Shown here piece after piece: positions 41,222-51,559 of a DNA stretch of 64,000 bases (positions are counted from its first letter, which is position 1; each line of letters starts with the position of its first letter). Position numbers and translations under genes: made by a program. Origin of the DNA: Bacillus salacetis (GTDB taxonomy: Bacteria > Bacillota > Bacilli > Bacillales > Bacillaceae_B); the NCBI RefSeq assembly GCF_003581585.1, contig NZ_QXIR01000012.1, positions 53,741 through 117,740 on the forward strand, in the 5' to 3' direction. The notes beneath the pieces are model-generated. The model was given only the letters and a program-made list of their open reading frames with translations, was not told where the DNA came from and made no database searches.

Positions 41222-44200
41222 GTGAAAAGCTTAGTTAATTTTGTCCTCAAAAATAAACTTGCAGTATGGTTATTGACAATCATCATTACGGTAGCGGGTT
41301 TATATTCCGGGACTAAAATGAAGATGGAAAGTATACCGGATGTTTCAATTCCGTACTTAATTGTTATGGATGTGTATCCGGGCGCCACTGCTGAACAGGT
41401 CATGGACGAAATATCCATGCCGATGGAGCAGTCGATTGACGGACTTGAAGATGTTAAAGCTGTGTATTCAAATTCATCAGCAAACGTCTCCCAGGTTCAA
41501 ATCGAGTATGAATACGGCGTGGATATGGATGAGAAAAAACGTGAGCTGGAAGCAGCCATAGATAATATTTCACTGCCTGAAAAAGCCGAAGAACCTACGG
41601 TCATGGCAATCAGCATGAATATGATGCCGGTCGTGGCATTATCCGTCAGCAGTACAGAGGGAGACATTGTTGATCTTTCCGCAACTGTTGAAGATAAAAT
41701 TCTGCCGGAGATTGAAAAGATTGAGGGCGTAGGCTCATCGACGATCACCGGGCAGCATGTAGAAGAAGTAGAATTTACTTATGACCAGGCGAAAATGGAA
41801 TCATTGGGACTCTCGGAAGATACGGTCAAGCAAATGGTTCAAGCAAGTGACATGGCATTATCCCTTGGCCTTCAGGAGTTTGAAGAAGGGGAAGAAGCCC
41901 TTGCGATTGATGGCGACATCAAAACGATTGATCAATTGAAAGAACTGATGATACCTGTTACACCATCAGAGGCAAATCCAAATCCTTTTGTAAAATTAGG
42001 GGATATTGCCACAATTGAAACAGTCGGACACGTTCAATCCATCTCCCGTACAAACGGGGAAGAAGCGATTGCTGTCCAGGTAACGAAAGGGCAGCAGGCA
42101 AACACAGTGGATGTCGTGAAAGCTGTTAAAGATGTAATTGCAGAACAAGAAGATGAAATCGACGGCTTGGTTATTGATGTCACACTTGACCAGGCAGAAC
42201 CAATCGAAGACTCCGTTAACACCATGATCGAAAAAGCATTATTCGGCGGCTTGTTCGCAGTCATCATCATTTTGCTCTTCCTTCGTGACTTCAAGTCGAC
42301 AATCATTTCAATCATATCGATTCCAGTATCAATCTTCATGGCATTCCTGTTGTTGAACTGGCTTGATATAACATTGAACATCATGACATTGGGTGCGATC
42401 ACGGTTGCAATCGGCCGGGTAATCGATGACTCGATTGTTGTAGTGGAGAATATATACAGAAGGATGCATTTACAAGAAGAGAAGCTGCGCGGCCGTGCGT
42501 TGATCCGTGAAGCAACGATCGAAATGTTCAAGCCGATCCTGTCTTCGACTCTTGTAACGGTTGCTGTATTCGCGCCGCTTATGTTTGTAGGCGGAATGGT
42601 TGGCGAATTGTTCAGGCCGTTTGCCTTGACGATGGCATTTGCGCTGGGTGCATCATTGCTTGTTGCGATCACGATCGTACCGGCACTTTCTCACTTCTTA
42701 TTCCGTAAGTCTCTATACGGAGAGAAGAAAGAATCGAAACATAAAGAAGTAGGAAAACTTGCTAACTGGTATAAAGGTGTATTGGTTAAAGTATTGAACC
42801 ACAAAATCATCACCTCCATCCTGGCGATTGTTTTGCTGGCCGGTTCACTTGCATTGACACCTCTTATCGGTTTCAGCTTCATGGGATCGGAAGAGGAGAA
42901 AACGATTTACCTGACGTATACACCAGCAGCTGGTGAACTTGAAGATGAAACACTTGAAAATCTTGAAGAAGTTGAACAGGAATTAATGAAGCGTGATGAT
43001 CTTAAGACGGTTCAGTTGTCCTTCAACAACAGCAATAGCGCAGACGCCTCCACCATGATGATGGGAGGAAGCAATGGAGCGTTGATGTATCTCTTCTTTG
43101 AAGATGATACGGAAAACTTCTCTGAAGTAAAAGAAGAAGTGGAAGACTACGTCTTTAACATTGGCCACTCCGGCGAATGGAAGTCCCAGGATATGATGGG
43201 CGGAGGCATGGCAACGAATGAAGTCAGCTACACATTGTACAGTGAGAATCTGGATGATCTGAATACTGCTGTTAACAATATTGAAGATGCTTTGAAGGAC
43301 GTCAAAGACCTTGAAGATGTGGAATCCGACATGGAAAATCCATATGTAGAGCATGTATTGAATGTGGATCATGAAAATATCATGCAGTATGGACTCACAA
43401 CCGGCCAAATCGTCGGGGCATTGACCGCTTCAGGCTCTGAAGAAGTACTGACAACGGTGGAAAATGACGGTGAAGAAATAGATGTAATCGTCCAGCGTGA
43501 AGAAAAGACGGATGCAAAATCCATTGATGAATTGCTGGAAACACCAATCCCTACTGCAACGGGCACGACGATGCCGCTGTCTGAACTGGTCACGACAGAA
43601 GAGGGTACAACGTATAACACCTTGTCCCGGAGTGAAGGGGAGTACTACGCAACGGTTTCTGGTACTGTGACGACGGACGATGTTTCGGCAGCAACCTCCA
43701 AAGCAGACAAGAAGATTGATAAGCTTGATCTGCCGGAAAGTGTCGAAGTTGGAGTCGCGGGTGTTGCGGCAGATATGCAGGAAACATTTACACAGCTTGG
43801 AATCGCAATGCTTGCAGCCGTTCTGATTGTTTACTTCATCCTTGTTGTAACATTCGGTGAAGGATTGGCACCATTTGCGATACTATTCTCGCTTCCATTT
43901 GCTGTGATCGGTTCCTTCGCAGGACTATATATTGCAGGCGAAACCATTTCCGTATCGGTCATGATGGGTCTCCTGATGTTGATTGGTATCGTTGTAACGA
44001 ACGCAATCGTACTCGTGGACCGTATCATCCATATGGAACGCGATGGAATGCCGCTGCGTGATGCAATTGTTGAAGCAGGAGCGACAAGACTTCGTCCAAT
44101 CCTGATGACAGCCATTGCCACAATAGGCGCCATGACACCAATGGTTTTCGGCGGTGCCGGATCTGCCCTCATCTCCAAAGGGCTGGCCATCACCGTAATC

Positions 44201-44308
44201 GGCGGTCTCACATCATCAACGATCCTAACATTATTGATCGTGCCGATCGTATATGAGCTTCTTTCTAAAATGTTGAAGAAGAATCGTAAAGAGATTGAAG
44301 AGAACTAA
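41222..44308 (+). CDS. swrC: RND efflux transporter SwrC (YerP)
   Basis: Encodes 1028 residues with RND architecture: TM1, a large outer loop (to about 330), TM2-6 (GGLFAVIIILLFLRDFKSTII, ITVAIGRVIDDSIVVVENIYRR), TM7, second outer loop, TM8-12 (MMGLLMLIGIVVTNAIVLVDRI). Close to SwrC/YerP of B. subtilis (1065), which exports surfactin and other amphipathic compounds and is needed for swarming. The start GTG 41222 has GAAGAGGAAGGTG upstream. It is controlled by the promoter/operator at 41098 and followed by a terminator. Confidence 0.9.
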   Translation: MKSLVNFVLKNKLAVWLLTIIITVAGLYSGTKMKMESIPDVSIPYLIVMDVYPGATAEQVMDEISMPMEQSIDGLEDVKAVYSNSSANVSQVQIEYEYGVDMDEKKRELEAAIDNISLPEKAEEPTVMAISMNMMPVVALSVSSTEGDIVDLSATVEDKILPEIEKIEGVGSSTITGQHVEEVEFTYDQAKMESLGLSEDTVKQMVQASDMALSLGLQEFEEGEEALAIDGDIKTIDQLKELMIPVTPSEANPNPFVKLGDIATIETVGHVQSISRTNGEEAIAVQVTKGQQANTVDVVKAVKDVIAEQEDEIDGLVIDVTLDQAEPIEDSVNTMIEKALFGGLFAVIIILLFLRDFKSTIISIISIPVSIFMAFLLLNWLDITLNIMTLGAITVAIGRVIDDSIVVVENIYRRMHLQEEKLRGRALIREATIEMFKPILSSTLVTVAVFAPLMFVGGMVGELFRPFALTMAFALGASLLVAITIVPALSHFLFRKSLYGEKKESKHKEVGKLANWYKGVLVKVLNHKIITSILAIVLLAGSLALTPLIGFSFMGSEEEKTIYLTYTPAAGELEDETLENLEEVEQELMKRDDLKTVQLSFNNSNSADASTMMMGGSNGALMYLFFEDDTENFSEVKEEVEDYVFNIGHSGEWKSQDMMGGGMATNEVSYTLYSENLDDLNTAVNNIEDALKDVKDLEDVESDMENPYVEHVLNVDHENIMQYGLTTGQIVGALTASGSEEVLTTVENDGEEIDVIVQREEKTDAKSIDELLETPIPTATGTTMPLSELVTTEEGTTYNTLSRSEGEYYATVSGTVTTDDVSAATSKADKKIDKLDLPESVEVGVAGVAADMQETFTQLGIAMLAAVLIVYFILVVTFGEGLAPFAILFSLPFAVIGSFAGLYIAGETISVSVMMGLLMLIGIVVTNAIVLVDRIIHMERDGMPLRDAIVEAGATRLRPILMTAIATIGAMTPMVFGGAGSALISKGLAITVIGGLTSSTILTLLIVPIVYELLSKMLKKNRKEIEEN

Positions 44309-44320
44309 ATATAAATAGTG

Positions 44321-44354
44321 AAACCCCCTCAAGTTGATCTGAGGGGGTTTTGTT
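44321..44354 (+). terminator. Rho-independent terminator
   Basis: AAACCCCCTC, AAGTTGATCT, GAGGGGGTTTT. The following 44355-44519 contains no gene I can support and becomes AT-rich. Confidence 0.85.
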
Positions 44355-44519
44355 TTGGTCTAATGCCTTTAGAATTAATCGGTGATTTGTTTTTTGGGTG
44401 GAGCGGCTTTATGTCGGGGTGTTCCTTTAAAGGGCCATTAAATGGAAAAACACACTTGCTGAAAATAACTAGTTTTGAAATAATTGGTATTAGAAATTAA
44501 CCTTTAGGGGGGGCATAAA

Positions 44520-44714
44520 ATGACACTTAGTGACTTTGGTTTATCAATATTAGCAAGCATTATCGCAGCATTATTAATAGGTGGCGCAATAACTTATAAA
44601 ATAGTAATTAAAAATAATAAAAAAAGTATAAAGCAAAAGGGACGCACAAACACAGCTTTCATGGACTCTTCAATCAACATAAATACTAAAAATGAAAACA
44701 AGGGAGACAAGTAG
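44520..44714 (+). CDS. Small single-pass membrane protein of an AT-rich two-gene unit
   Basis: Encodes 64 residues: one membrane helix (SILASIIAALLIGGAITYKIV), a basic stretch (IKNNKKSIKQKG), and a polar tail. Residues 37-54 (IKQKGRTNTAFMDSSINI) match residues 7-24 of the next protein (IKQRGQTNLAVQNSDIHI) at 10 of 18 positions. GGGGGGG-type site upstream of ATG 44520. The stop is two bases before the TTG start of the next gene. Base composition is much richer in A and T than the flanking genes. No family recognised; it looks like the membrane partner of the larger protein. Confidence 0.6.
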   Translation: MTLSDFGLSILASIIAALLIGGAITYKIVIKNNKKSIKQKGRTNTAFMDSSININTKNENKGDK

Positions 44715-44715
44715 C

Positions 44716-46053
44716 TTGTTAGAAAAAAGTTTAATTAAACAAAGAGGTCAAACTAATTTGGCTGTACAAAATTCAGATATTCACATTACTGTATCTATCT
44801 ATGATGAAATAGAGCGTTTGGCAAATGAAGGTAGACATAATGAAGTAGCTGATAGAATTAAAAAACTTCTTGATTTTGTAGGAACTAAGCATCCCTTGTT
44901 CCCACACTATCGTTATAAACCTGCTCGCGTAGGTAATACTACAGTTTTGGAACATGAGGCTTTAACAAAAGAAGCATATGAGAAATATCCGCTTTCTTAT
45001 AGTGGCCGCTTTAAACTAGCTAATCACGAAAAGCAAAAGCATATAGATATTCGTGATGTGATAGAAGAGGCATATTATAAACAAGAAGAAATTGAAATTA
45101 ATATGCAGTCTTTTTCAACCTGGTTAGGTGATCAAATGGTTGAGACTCCAAACTTGGATCAATCTTTTGAGAATGGCAAGTGGGTAATTGTTCCAAAGGC
45201 CTTACCTGAGCCGATGAAAATGAAATTTTATTTCAAAGGGGAATCAGATACTTCTATTGTAGATTATCTTGAAATGGGTGTTTCCGGTAAAGAAGATGGT
45301 AAATTTATATTAATTGATAATAGCAGTCAAAATAATTCAAAATTACTTATTACCTTAAAGCTCCCTCTGTATTGGGATACTGACAAGGAGTATGGAAAGT
45401 CAACGGAAGCTAAAATAAATGTGAAAATCAAACCGGATTTCCGATCTAATGTGGAAGCCAATCGTTTACTATTAAAATTCTTAATGCAGGTATCTAATGA
45501 TAAAGGAATTATAGCTTTTAAGAATCTTGAAGCAGATAAAGATATTATCATTGCTCCCAACTTCAGCTTTGAGGGGGACTTCGAAAACCTGGAGAAAGAT
45601 CATATGTTTATTGAAAGGTTATACAAAATTGAGAAATACTATAATTTACAATTTAGTATACCTGAAGAATTAGATGAAAGCGATTGGGAATGGATAGAGA
45701 TTTTAGAAAATGCAATAGAAAATAAACCTGTTAAAAAGAAACTAAAAATGCTTTCAATGGAGCTCAATGATAAGGAGGCAATACAAAATATTATTGAACA
45801 TTTTGATTCTAATGAGGATGTTAAAAAGTTAATGTTTGAGCAATCTGGTTCTGAAGCTCGCTTGGAACTCTTTAATGAAATTATTCCCATAGAAAAGGTT
45901 CAATCTATATATAATAGTTTGAGGTTAGATGCTCTTGAGAAAATCAAAGGAAAGTTAAAATACATGGATCAAGGGGACACTATTAAGGTGAATTTTGTAC
46001 CAGGAGATGATCCAGTATTTAGTGAATATTATTTTTTTGAGAAAAAGGTGTAA
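44716..46053 (+). CDS. Large unknown protein of an AT-rich two-gene unit (defence-like)
   Basis: Encodes 445 residues from TTG 44716, which follows AGGGAG at nine bases; ATG 44692 has no site. Residues 7-24 (IKQRGQTNLAVQNSDIHI) repeat the motif of the small membrane protein. Residues 28-60 are helical (YDEIERLANEGRHNEVADRI), then HPLFPHYRYKPARVGNTTVL, a middle beta-rich part (MKMKFYFKGESDTSIVDYLE) and a helical C-terminus. No membrane segment, no nuclease, protease or NTPase motif that I can read. AT-rich composition and AAA/AAT/TTA-rich codons mark it as acquired. Accessory defence or phage-conflict function is inference only. Confidence 0.55.
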   Translation: MLEKSLIKQRGQTNLAVQNSDIHITVSIYDEIERLANEGRHNEVADRIKKLLDFVGTKHPLFPHYRYKPARVGNTTVLEHEALTKEAYEKYPLSYSGRFKLANHEKQKHIDIRDVIEEAYYKQEEIEINMQSFSTWLGDQMVETPNLDQSFENGKWVIVPKALPEPMKMKFYFKGESDTSIVDYLEMGVSGKEDGKFILIDNSSQNNSKLLITLKLPLYWDTDKEYGKSTEAKINVKIKPDFRSNVEANRLLLKFLMQVSNDKGIIAFKNLEADKDIIIAPNFSFEGDFENLEKDHMFIERLYKIEKYYNLQFSIPEELDESDWEWIEILENAIENKPVKKKLKMLSMELNDKEAIQNIIEHFDSNEDVKKLMFEQSGSEARLELFNEIIPIEKVQSIYNSLRLDALEKIKGKLKYMDQGDTIKVNFVPGDDPVFSEYYFFEKKV

Positions 46054-46160
46054 TAGAATTTTCACCTTCATGTTTAACAAAGTACCCACCGAGAGAAGTT
46101 CTTTCAAAAAACTCAGGTATTATTTAACGTTTTATGTATAAGTTGTTTATTTTAAAAAGG

Positions 46161-46202
46161 GGCAATAACTGTACATCAACTACTTGATCACCAGTTATTG
46201 CC
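46161..46202. terminator. Stem-loop GGCAATAACTG/CAGTTATTGCC
   Basis: A perfect 11 bp stem with a 20-base loop between the AT-rich pair and the lipoprotein gene. A T-run exists only on the minus strand side, so its role on the plus strand is unclear. The rest of 46054-46289 shows no gene. Confidence 0.45.
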
Positions 46203-46289
46203 TATCTTCAATTATTGCAGGTTAATGGAATATCGGAAACTTAATTATTTTGGTATTCGTCTAACTCTTAAAGGCGGAGTAGAGTAAAT

Positions 46290-46766
46290 ATGAAGCGATT
46301 AATATTTTTTACTGTAATCTTTTTTCCTGTTGGCTGTGGACCTCAAATGGATTCTGACGGTGAGTTGGCGAAGCAATATCTTTTAGACCAAGGTTATGAT
46401 ATAGAATCTTATGAAGGTAACAAGGATTACTCTTTTACCAGAGCAGAACTAGGCGATATCCCACACAATTCAATGTGGTCAGTTCAACCCGTTTCGCCTG
46501 AACCATATATAGGAAAAGAGATAGCCCAGGAAGCATTTGTCGTTAAGAATCACCCTTTGAGTGAAATTTACGGACATCAGGAAGGTTTTACTGAGAAAGT
46601 TGAGGTAAGGGTGTTTATCTCCAATGGTGAGGTAATTGGAGGTATTTCAAATCCTGTCGGTGAGGGCATCGGCGGTTGTTGTTATTCATTAGATGGAAAG
46701 ACTGCCGAAGAAATACACGGTGATGACTTAGTTCCACTCCTGAAGAAATGGAAGGATCAAAATTAA
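46290..46766 (+). CDS. Hypothetical lipoprotein
   Basis: Encodes 158 residues. MKRLIFFTVIFFPVGCGPQM is a short lipoprotein signal with the lipobox PVGC (Cys16). The mature protein has LAKQYLLDQGYDIESYEGNK, KVEVRVFISNGEVIGGISNP and a Cys-Cys pair in GGCCYSLDG. No family recognised. AAAGGCGGAGTAG precedes the ATG. Composition is less AT-rich than the pair before it. Confidence 0.6.
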   Translation: MKRLIFFTVIFFPVGCGPQMDSDGELAKQYLLDQGYDIESYEGNKDYSFTRAELGDIPHNSMWSVQPVSPEPYIGKEIAQEAFVVKNHPLSEIYGHQEGFTEKVEVRVFISNGEVIGGISNPVGEGIGGCCYSLDGKTAEEIHGDDLVPLLKKWKDQN

Positions 46767-46995
46767 CCCCAAAGACTAAATAGACCATCATTGAAATTAT
46801 GTTGTGCAACCAACGGTGGCGCTAACGAAATAAGAAGGTAATAAAGATTTAACAAAAACAGAGTTATTATGGTCTTGTTTTTAACTGGAGCAAGCGAATA
46901 TTGTGTTTCAAAAAGAACCTGAAAAGATAAAGGCCAAGTTTTTAATAAACTAGGGCCTTTTTTGTATCCCGCTTTGAACAAGTCAAAAGCAGCAG

Positions 46996-47694
46996 TCAAG
47001 GAAGACGGCGCTGCCTCTTCTCCTCAGAATACGAACTCTCATACTTCTTAGTAATCCGTGAAAGTGCCTCGATCCATCTCGTACATATTTTATAAGAGAT
47101 TTGAAAAATAGGACTCTGTATAAAAGTGAAGATGAAGGTGAAGATGAAAACCGGTCCGCCAAGCAAAAGAGCGATTAGGAGGGCTGCGCTTTCAACGATT
47201 ATTCGGACTTTGCTTATGGAGTATCCCAGCTTGTCGGAAATCGAAAGCATGAAGCCGTCTCTTGGCCCCGCGCCGATCCGGGATGCATTATACATTCCCC
47301 CGCCGATTCCCATAATGACAATTCCGTTAAAGAGGATCAGAATATCCAACGGAAGTATGGACGGCTGGGGAAGGACATCCAGCCACAGAAAAAGATCTAC
47401 CATCGGCCCGACCATAATCGCATTGAAAAAAGTGCCCACATTAATATAGCTTCGGTCAATCACCAGTGAAACAAGGACAAGCACGATGCCAACCAGGACG
47501 CTCCATGTGCCAATGGTCAAACCCCATCGTTCATGAAGGGCGAGGTTCAGGACATCCCAAGGGTGGACGCCCAAGTATTGCACTTTAATGGCCACAGCTA
47601 TCCCGTAACTGAAAAGGATCAGACCCAACAGGAAGAAAGGGATTTGTATTTTAAGCCTCACAACATCACTGCTTTCGGAGTATGAATTTTCCAT
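46996..47694 (-). CDS. YczE/YyaS/YitT family membrane protein
   Basis: Encodes 232 residues with five membrane helices. The signature parts are GIAVAIKVQYLGVHPWDVLN, IGTWSVLVGIVLVLVSLVID and GGMYNASRIGAGPRDGFMLSIS followed by the KVRIIVESAALLIALLLGG helix, as in YczE of B. subtilis (a membrane protein needed for surfactin synthase maturation by an unknown mechanism). Sole gene on the minus strand here, divergent from glcB. Confidence 0.85.
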   Translation of the reverse strand: MENSYSESSDVVRLKIQIPFFLLGLILFSYGIAVAIKVQYLGVHPWDVLNLALHERWGLTIGTWSVLVGIVLVLVSLVIDRSYINVGTFFNAIMVGPMVDLFLWLDVLPQPSILPLDILILFNGIVIMGIGGGMYNASRIGAGPRDGFMLSISDKLGYSISKVRIIVESAALLIALLLGGPVFIFTFIFTFIQSPIFQISYKICTRWIEALSRITKKYESSYSEEKRQRRLP

Positions 47695-47781
47695 TAGTTT
47701 AACGTATTACCCGATGGGATGAAAGATGTTTGTCTTTCGGAAGAAGACAATTGTTTCACCTGACATTTTTGTATTTTAATA

Positions 47782-47845
47782 TTGTCTGAAAATTCACTCT
47801 GTTATATAATAGTTTTGGAGTATAACAACACTGTATTAAAACAGA
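47782..47845 (+). promoter_or_regulatory. glcB promoter and operator
   Basis: TTGTCT (47782-47787), 17 bp, TATAAT (47805-47810) is a consensus-like sigma-A promoter. CTGTATTAAAACAG (47831-47844) lies 20 bp after the -10 box and is nearly the same dyad as that in front of aceA. Confidence 0.75.
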
Positions 47846-47877
47846 ATGGATTTATTTATAACAAAGGAGGAAACGGA

Positions 47878-50049
47878 ATGGAAGGCTACGTTAATTGCGG
47901 GGAGTTTAAAGTGGCGGGTGTTTTCTATGATTTTATCAATTCTGAAGTCCTGCCGGGTTCAGGGGTCGAGGACTTTTGGATTGGGTTCGAAAAGCTTGTA
48001 AAGGAGCTGACTCCTGAGAATAAAGCTCTCTTGCAGAAGCGGGATGATATTCAAATGCGCTTGAATGAATGGCACCTGGGGAATCCTCAATTTGATCAGG
48101 AAAAGTATCGGGGATTTTTACAGGAAATTAATTATCTGGAAGCTGAGGCAGAAGATTTTGCGATTGCGACAGAAAATGTGGACGACGAAATTGCCATCCA
48201 GGCAGGACCGCAGCTGGTGGTCCCTGTGAATAATGCGCGTTATGCAATCAATGCTGCCAATGCCAGATGGGGAAGCCTGTATGATGCACTCTATGGGACG
48301 GACGCCATTCCTGAAGAGGGAGGGTATGAACGTGGCGCATCCTACAATCCCAGACGGGGAGAAGAGGTCATCGCGTTTGCTAAACAATACCTTGATGACA
48401 CTATACCGCTTACAGCAGGATCGCATAGCGAGGTGGTGAATTATCGGATTGTTGGCAGCAAGCTGCAGGCACATCTTGAGGATGGAAGTATGGCTGAATT
48501 GATGGATCCCCTGAAGTTAACCGGATATAACGGTACGCCTGGAGATCCGAGTGTGCTGCTGATGAAAAACAACAATCTTCATCTTGAATTGGTCATCGAT
48601 CGAAATGATCCGATTGGAAGCGGGGACAAAGCAGGGGTGAAAGATATCGTCATGGAGTCTGCTGTAACGACCATCATGGATTGTGAAGACTCCGTTGCGG
48701 CCGTGGATGCGGAAGATAAGGTGGAGGTTTATCGTAACTGGCTCGGACTGCTGACCGGAACATTAACCACTTCATTTCAGAAGGGGGACAGGACTGTCGT
48801 CCGTTCACTTGAGCCGGATCGAACTTATACTTCCATGACTGGGAGCCCCTTTTCATTGCGCGGACGCTCTCTTCTGTTTGTGAGGAACGTCGGCCATCTG
48901 ATGACAACAAATGCTGTTTTGGACCAGAATGGCGACGAGATTCTTGAAGGGATCCTGGATGGGGTGATCACCAGTCTGATCGCAAAACATGAACTTCTTC
49001 ATAAGGGTGATTTCAAGAATTCAACCAAGGGATCCGTTTATATTGTCAAACCGAAGATGCACGGGTCGGAGGAGGCGGCGTTTGCCAATAAGCTTTTCAA
49101 TCGAATTGAAGATTTATTGGGACTTGAGCGGTATACACTGAAGATCGGGGTCATGGATGAGGAGAGGCGGACATCGTTGAATTTGAAAAACTGTATAAAA
49201 GAAGTGAAGGATCGGGTAGCTTTCATTAACACAGGATTCCTGGACAGAACAGGTGATGAAATCCACACATCCATGGAAGCGGGGATCATGTGCCGGAAAA
49301 ATGAGATGAAAACAACTCGATGGCTGCAGGCTTACGAGTGGTCCAATGTTCATACCGGACTGGCTGCCGGATTCCAAGGAAAGGCCCAGATCGGAAAAGG
49401 AATGTGGGCGATGCCTGACCGGATGGCCGAAATGATGGAACAGAAGATTGTCCACCTTGAAGCGGGAGCCACCACAGCCTGGGTCCCATCTCCTGCAGCT
49501 GCCACACTGCACGCCCTCCATTATCATCAGCTTGATGTGAGACAGGTCCAGAAGGATTTGAAGAAAAGGTCCGGGAATAGAGAGGAAATGTTAGTGGTCC
49601 CGGTCGTGGAAAAGCCAGCATGGTCACAGGGAGACATTCAGCAGGAACTCGATAACAATATTCAGGGGATCCTCGGGTATGTTGTACGCTGGGTGAATCA
49701 GGGAATCGGCTGTTCAAAAGTACCGGACATCCATTATGTGGGGCTTATGGAAGACCGTGCGACACTACGGATATCCAGCCAGCATGTGGCCAACTGGTTG
49801 CATCACAATGTGTGTTCCGCACAGCAGGTAAAAGAGACCTTGGAGCGCATGGCTGAAGTGGTCGATAAGCAAAATGAAGGCGATCCGCATTACCAGCCAA
49901 TGTCGCCGGATTTCCAAAACTCGGTTGCGTTTCAGGCCGCTGCCGAATTAATCTTTGCAGGATACAAGCAGCCCAATGGATACACTGAACCAATCCTGCA
50001 CCGCCGGAGGTTAGAAGCGAAAGCCAGTGCGAAGAAAGTAATGAAATGA
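47878..50049 (+). CDS. glcB: Malate synthase G
   Basis: Encodes 723 residues, the length of malate synthase G. Recognisable parts are [73 protein letters not shown] and [17 protein letters not shown]. It condenses glyoxylate with acetyl-CoA to malate in the cytosol, the second step of the glyoxylate shunt. ATG 47878 is preceded by AAAGGAGG. The isocitrate lyase gene follows with its own promoter and a shared operator type. A terminator is at 50057. Confidence 0.95.
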   Translation: MEGYVNCGEFKVAGVFYDFINSEVLPGSGVEDFWIGFEKLVKELTPENKALLQKRDDIQMRLNEWHLGNPQFDQEKYRGFLQEINYLEAEAEDFAIATENVDDEIAIQAGPQLVVPVNNARYAINAANARWGSLYDALYGTDAIPEEGGYERGASYNPRRGEEVIAFAKQYLDDTIPLTAGSHSEVVNYRIVGSKLQAHLEDGSMAELMDPLKLTGYNGTPGDPSVLLMKNNNLHLELVIDRNDPIGSGDKAGVKDIVMESAVTTIMDCEDSVAAVDAEDKVEVYRNWLGLLTGTLTTSFQKGDRTVVRSLEPDRTYTSMTGSPFSLRGRSLLFVRNVGHLMTTNAVLDQNGDEILEGILDGVITSLIAKHELLHKGDFKNSTKGSVYIVKPKMHGSEEAAFANKLFNRIEDLLGLERYTLKIGVMDEERRTSLNLKNCIKEVKDRVAFINTGFLDRTGDEIHTSMEAGIMCRKNEMKTTRWLQAYEWSNVHTGLAAGFQGKAQIGKGMWAMPDRMAEMMEQKIVHLEAGATTAWVPSPAAATLHALHYHQLDVRQVQKDLKKRSGNREEMLVVPVVEKPAWSQGDIQQELDNNIQGILGYVVRWVNQGIGCSKVPDIHYVGLMEDRATLRISSQHVANWLHHNVCSAQQVKETLERMAEVVDKQNEGDPHYQPMSPDFQNSVAFQAAAELIFAGYKQPNGYTEPILHRRRLEAKASAKKVMK

Positions 50050-50056
50050 AATGAAG

Positions 50057-50090
50057 ACTGCACCTGATAATTACAGGTGCAGTTTTTTGT
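50057..50090 (+). terminator. Rho-independent terminator of glcB
   Basis: ACTGCACCTG, ATAATTA, CAGGTGCAGT and six T. Confidence 0.85.
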
Positions 50091-50183
50091 ATTAATTTGT
50101 TATATAACAGGTGTTAAGCCATAAATATTGATATTAAAGGAATCAAAGATGAAAATAAATTCTGAATTTTTAAAAATAAACTG

Positions 50184-50246
50184 TTGTATAATAGATTTTG
50201 TTGTTATATAATAAACCCAATTAAACTATAACTGTATTAATACAGT
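50184..50246 (+). promoter_or_regulatory. aceA promoter and perfect operator dyad
   Basis: TTGTAT (50184-50189), 17 bp, TATAAT (50207-50212), then the perfect 16 bp dyad ACTGTATTAATACAGT at 50231-50246. The distance from -10 box to dyad (18 bp) is close to that at glcB. Confidence 0.78.
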
Positions 50247-50273
50247 AAATTAAGAAAATAAGGGGCTGGAAGA

Positions 50274-51554
50274 ATGAATAAGGCAAGTGAGGCAAAGGAA
50301 TTAAGGGAAGATTGGGAACTGAATCCAAGATGGAAAGGGGTGGAGCGTCCTTATTCACCTGAGGATGTGCTGCGTCTGCGGGGATCGCTGAAGGTCGAGC
50401 ATACATTGGCTCAAAAAGGCTCGGAAAAATTATGGAAACTCATCAATGAAGAACCTTTCGTCAATGCCCTTGGCGCACTGACTGGGGGGCAGGCCGTCCA
50501 GCAGGTGAAGGCCGGACTGAAGGCGATTTATCTAAGCGGCTGGCAGGTGGCGGCAGATGCCAATGTGGCCGGCCAGATGTATCCGGACCAGAGCCTGTAC
50601 CCGGTCAACTCCGTCCCGCAGGTAGTCAAGCGCATCAATAATTCCCTGACCCGGGCCGACCAGATACAGCACATGGAAGGCGAAGGGAATATTGATTACT
50701 TTGCCCCGATCGTAGCCGATGCGGAGGCGGGATTCGGCGGCCAGCTGAATGTATTTGAATTGATGAAAAGCATGATTGAAGCAGGAGCGTCAGGTGTTCA
50801 CTTTGAAGATCAATTGTCATCAGAAAAGAAGTGCGGGCACTTAGGCGGTAAAGTACTGCTTCCAACCCAGACAGCAGTCAAAAACCTGATTTCCGCGCGC
50901 CTTGCTGCGGATGTATCCGGGGTGCCGACGATTTTGGTCGCCCGTACAGATGCAGATGCTGCAGATTTAATCACTAGCGACATCGATCCAGTGGATGCTG
51001 CATTCATAACGGGTGAACGGACGCAGGAAGGCTTTTTCCGCACAAAGTCAGGCATCCAGCAAGCCATCGCACGCGGTCTTGCCTATGCGCCATACGCCGA
51101 TTTGATCTGGTGTGAAACATCCAAGCCGTGCCTCGAAGAAGCAAAAGCCTTTGCGGATGCCATCCATGAAAAATATCCTGGAAAACTGCTTGCCTATAAC
51201 TGTTCTCCATCCTTTAACTGGGAAGCAAACCTCGACAAAGACACCATAGAAACCTTCCAAATCGAACTCGGAAAAATGGGCTACAAGTTCCAGTTTGTCA
51301 CACTTGCCGGCTTCCACGCCTTGAACTACGGAATGTTTGAACTCGCGTGCGGATACAAAACCCGCGGGATGGGCGCCTATTCCGAACTCCAGCAGGCAGA
51401 ATTTGCAGCAGAAAAACACGGCTATACCGCAACCCGGCACCAAAGGGAAGTCGGTACCGGCTACTTCGATGAAGTCACCCAAGTCATCACAGGCGGCACC
51501 TCCTCGACAACTGCACTGAAAGGATCGACGGAGACGGCTCAATTTCAGAGTTGA
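50274..51554 (+). CDS. aceA: Isocitrate lyase
   Basis: Encodes 426 residues. The catalytic signature KKCGH is at 185-189 with Cys187; [39 protein letters not shown] and [11 protein letters not shown] are further family blocks. It splits isocitrate into glyoxylate and succinate, the first step of the glyoxylate shunt, allowing growth on acetate and fatty acids. The start ATG 50274 has a weak AAGGGGCTGGAAG site. No terminator hairpin with T-run is seen after it; instead tandem array C begins within 10 bp. Confidence 0.96.
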   Translation: MNKASEAKELREDWELNPRWKGVERPYSPEDVLRLRGSLKVEHTLAQKGSEKLWKLINEEPFVNALGALTGGQAVQQVKAGLKAIYLSGWQVAADANVAGQMYPDQSLYPVNSVPQVVKRINNSLTRADQIQHMEGEGNIDYFAPIVADAEAGFGGQLNVFELMKSMIEAGASGVHFEDQLSSEKKCGHLGGKVLLPTQTAVKNLISARLAADVSGVPTILVARTDADAADLITSDIDPVDAAFITGERTQEGFFRTKSGIQQAIARGLAYAPYADLIWCETSKPCLEEAKAFADAIHEKYPGKLLAYNCSPSFNWEANLDKDTIETFQIELGKMGYKFQFVTLAGFHALNYGMFELACGYKTRGMGAYSELQQAEFAAEKHGYTATRHQREVGTGYFDEVTQVITGGTSSTTALKGSTETAQFQS

Positions 51555-51559
51555 AGCCT

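Noticed and set aside
46763..46999. Minus-strand frame of 78 residues between the lipoprotein and YczE genes
   Set aside because: No ribosome site and no recognisable composition or domain; includes a terminator-like AAAGGCC/GGCCTTT segment.
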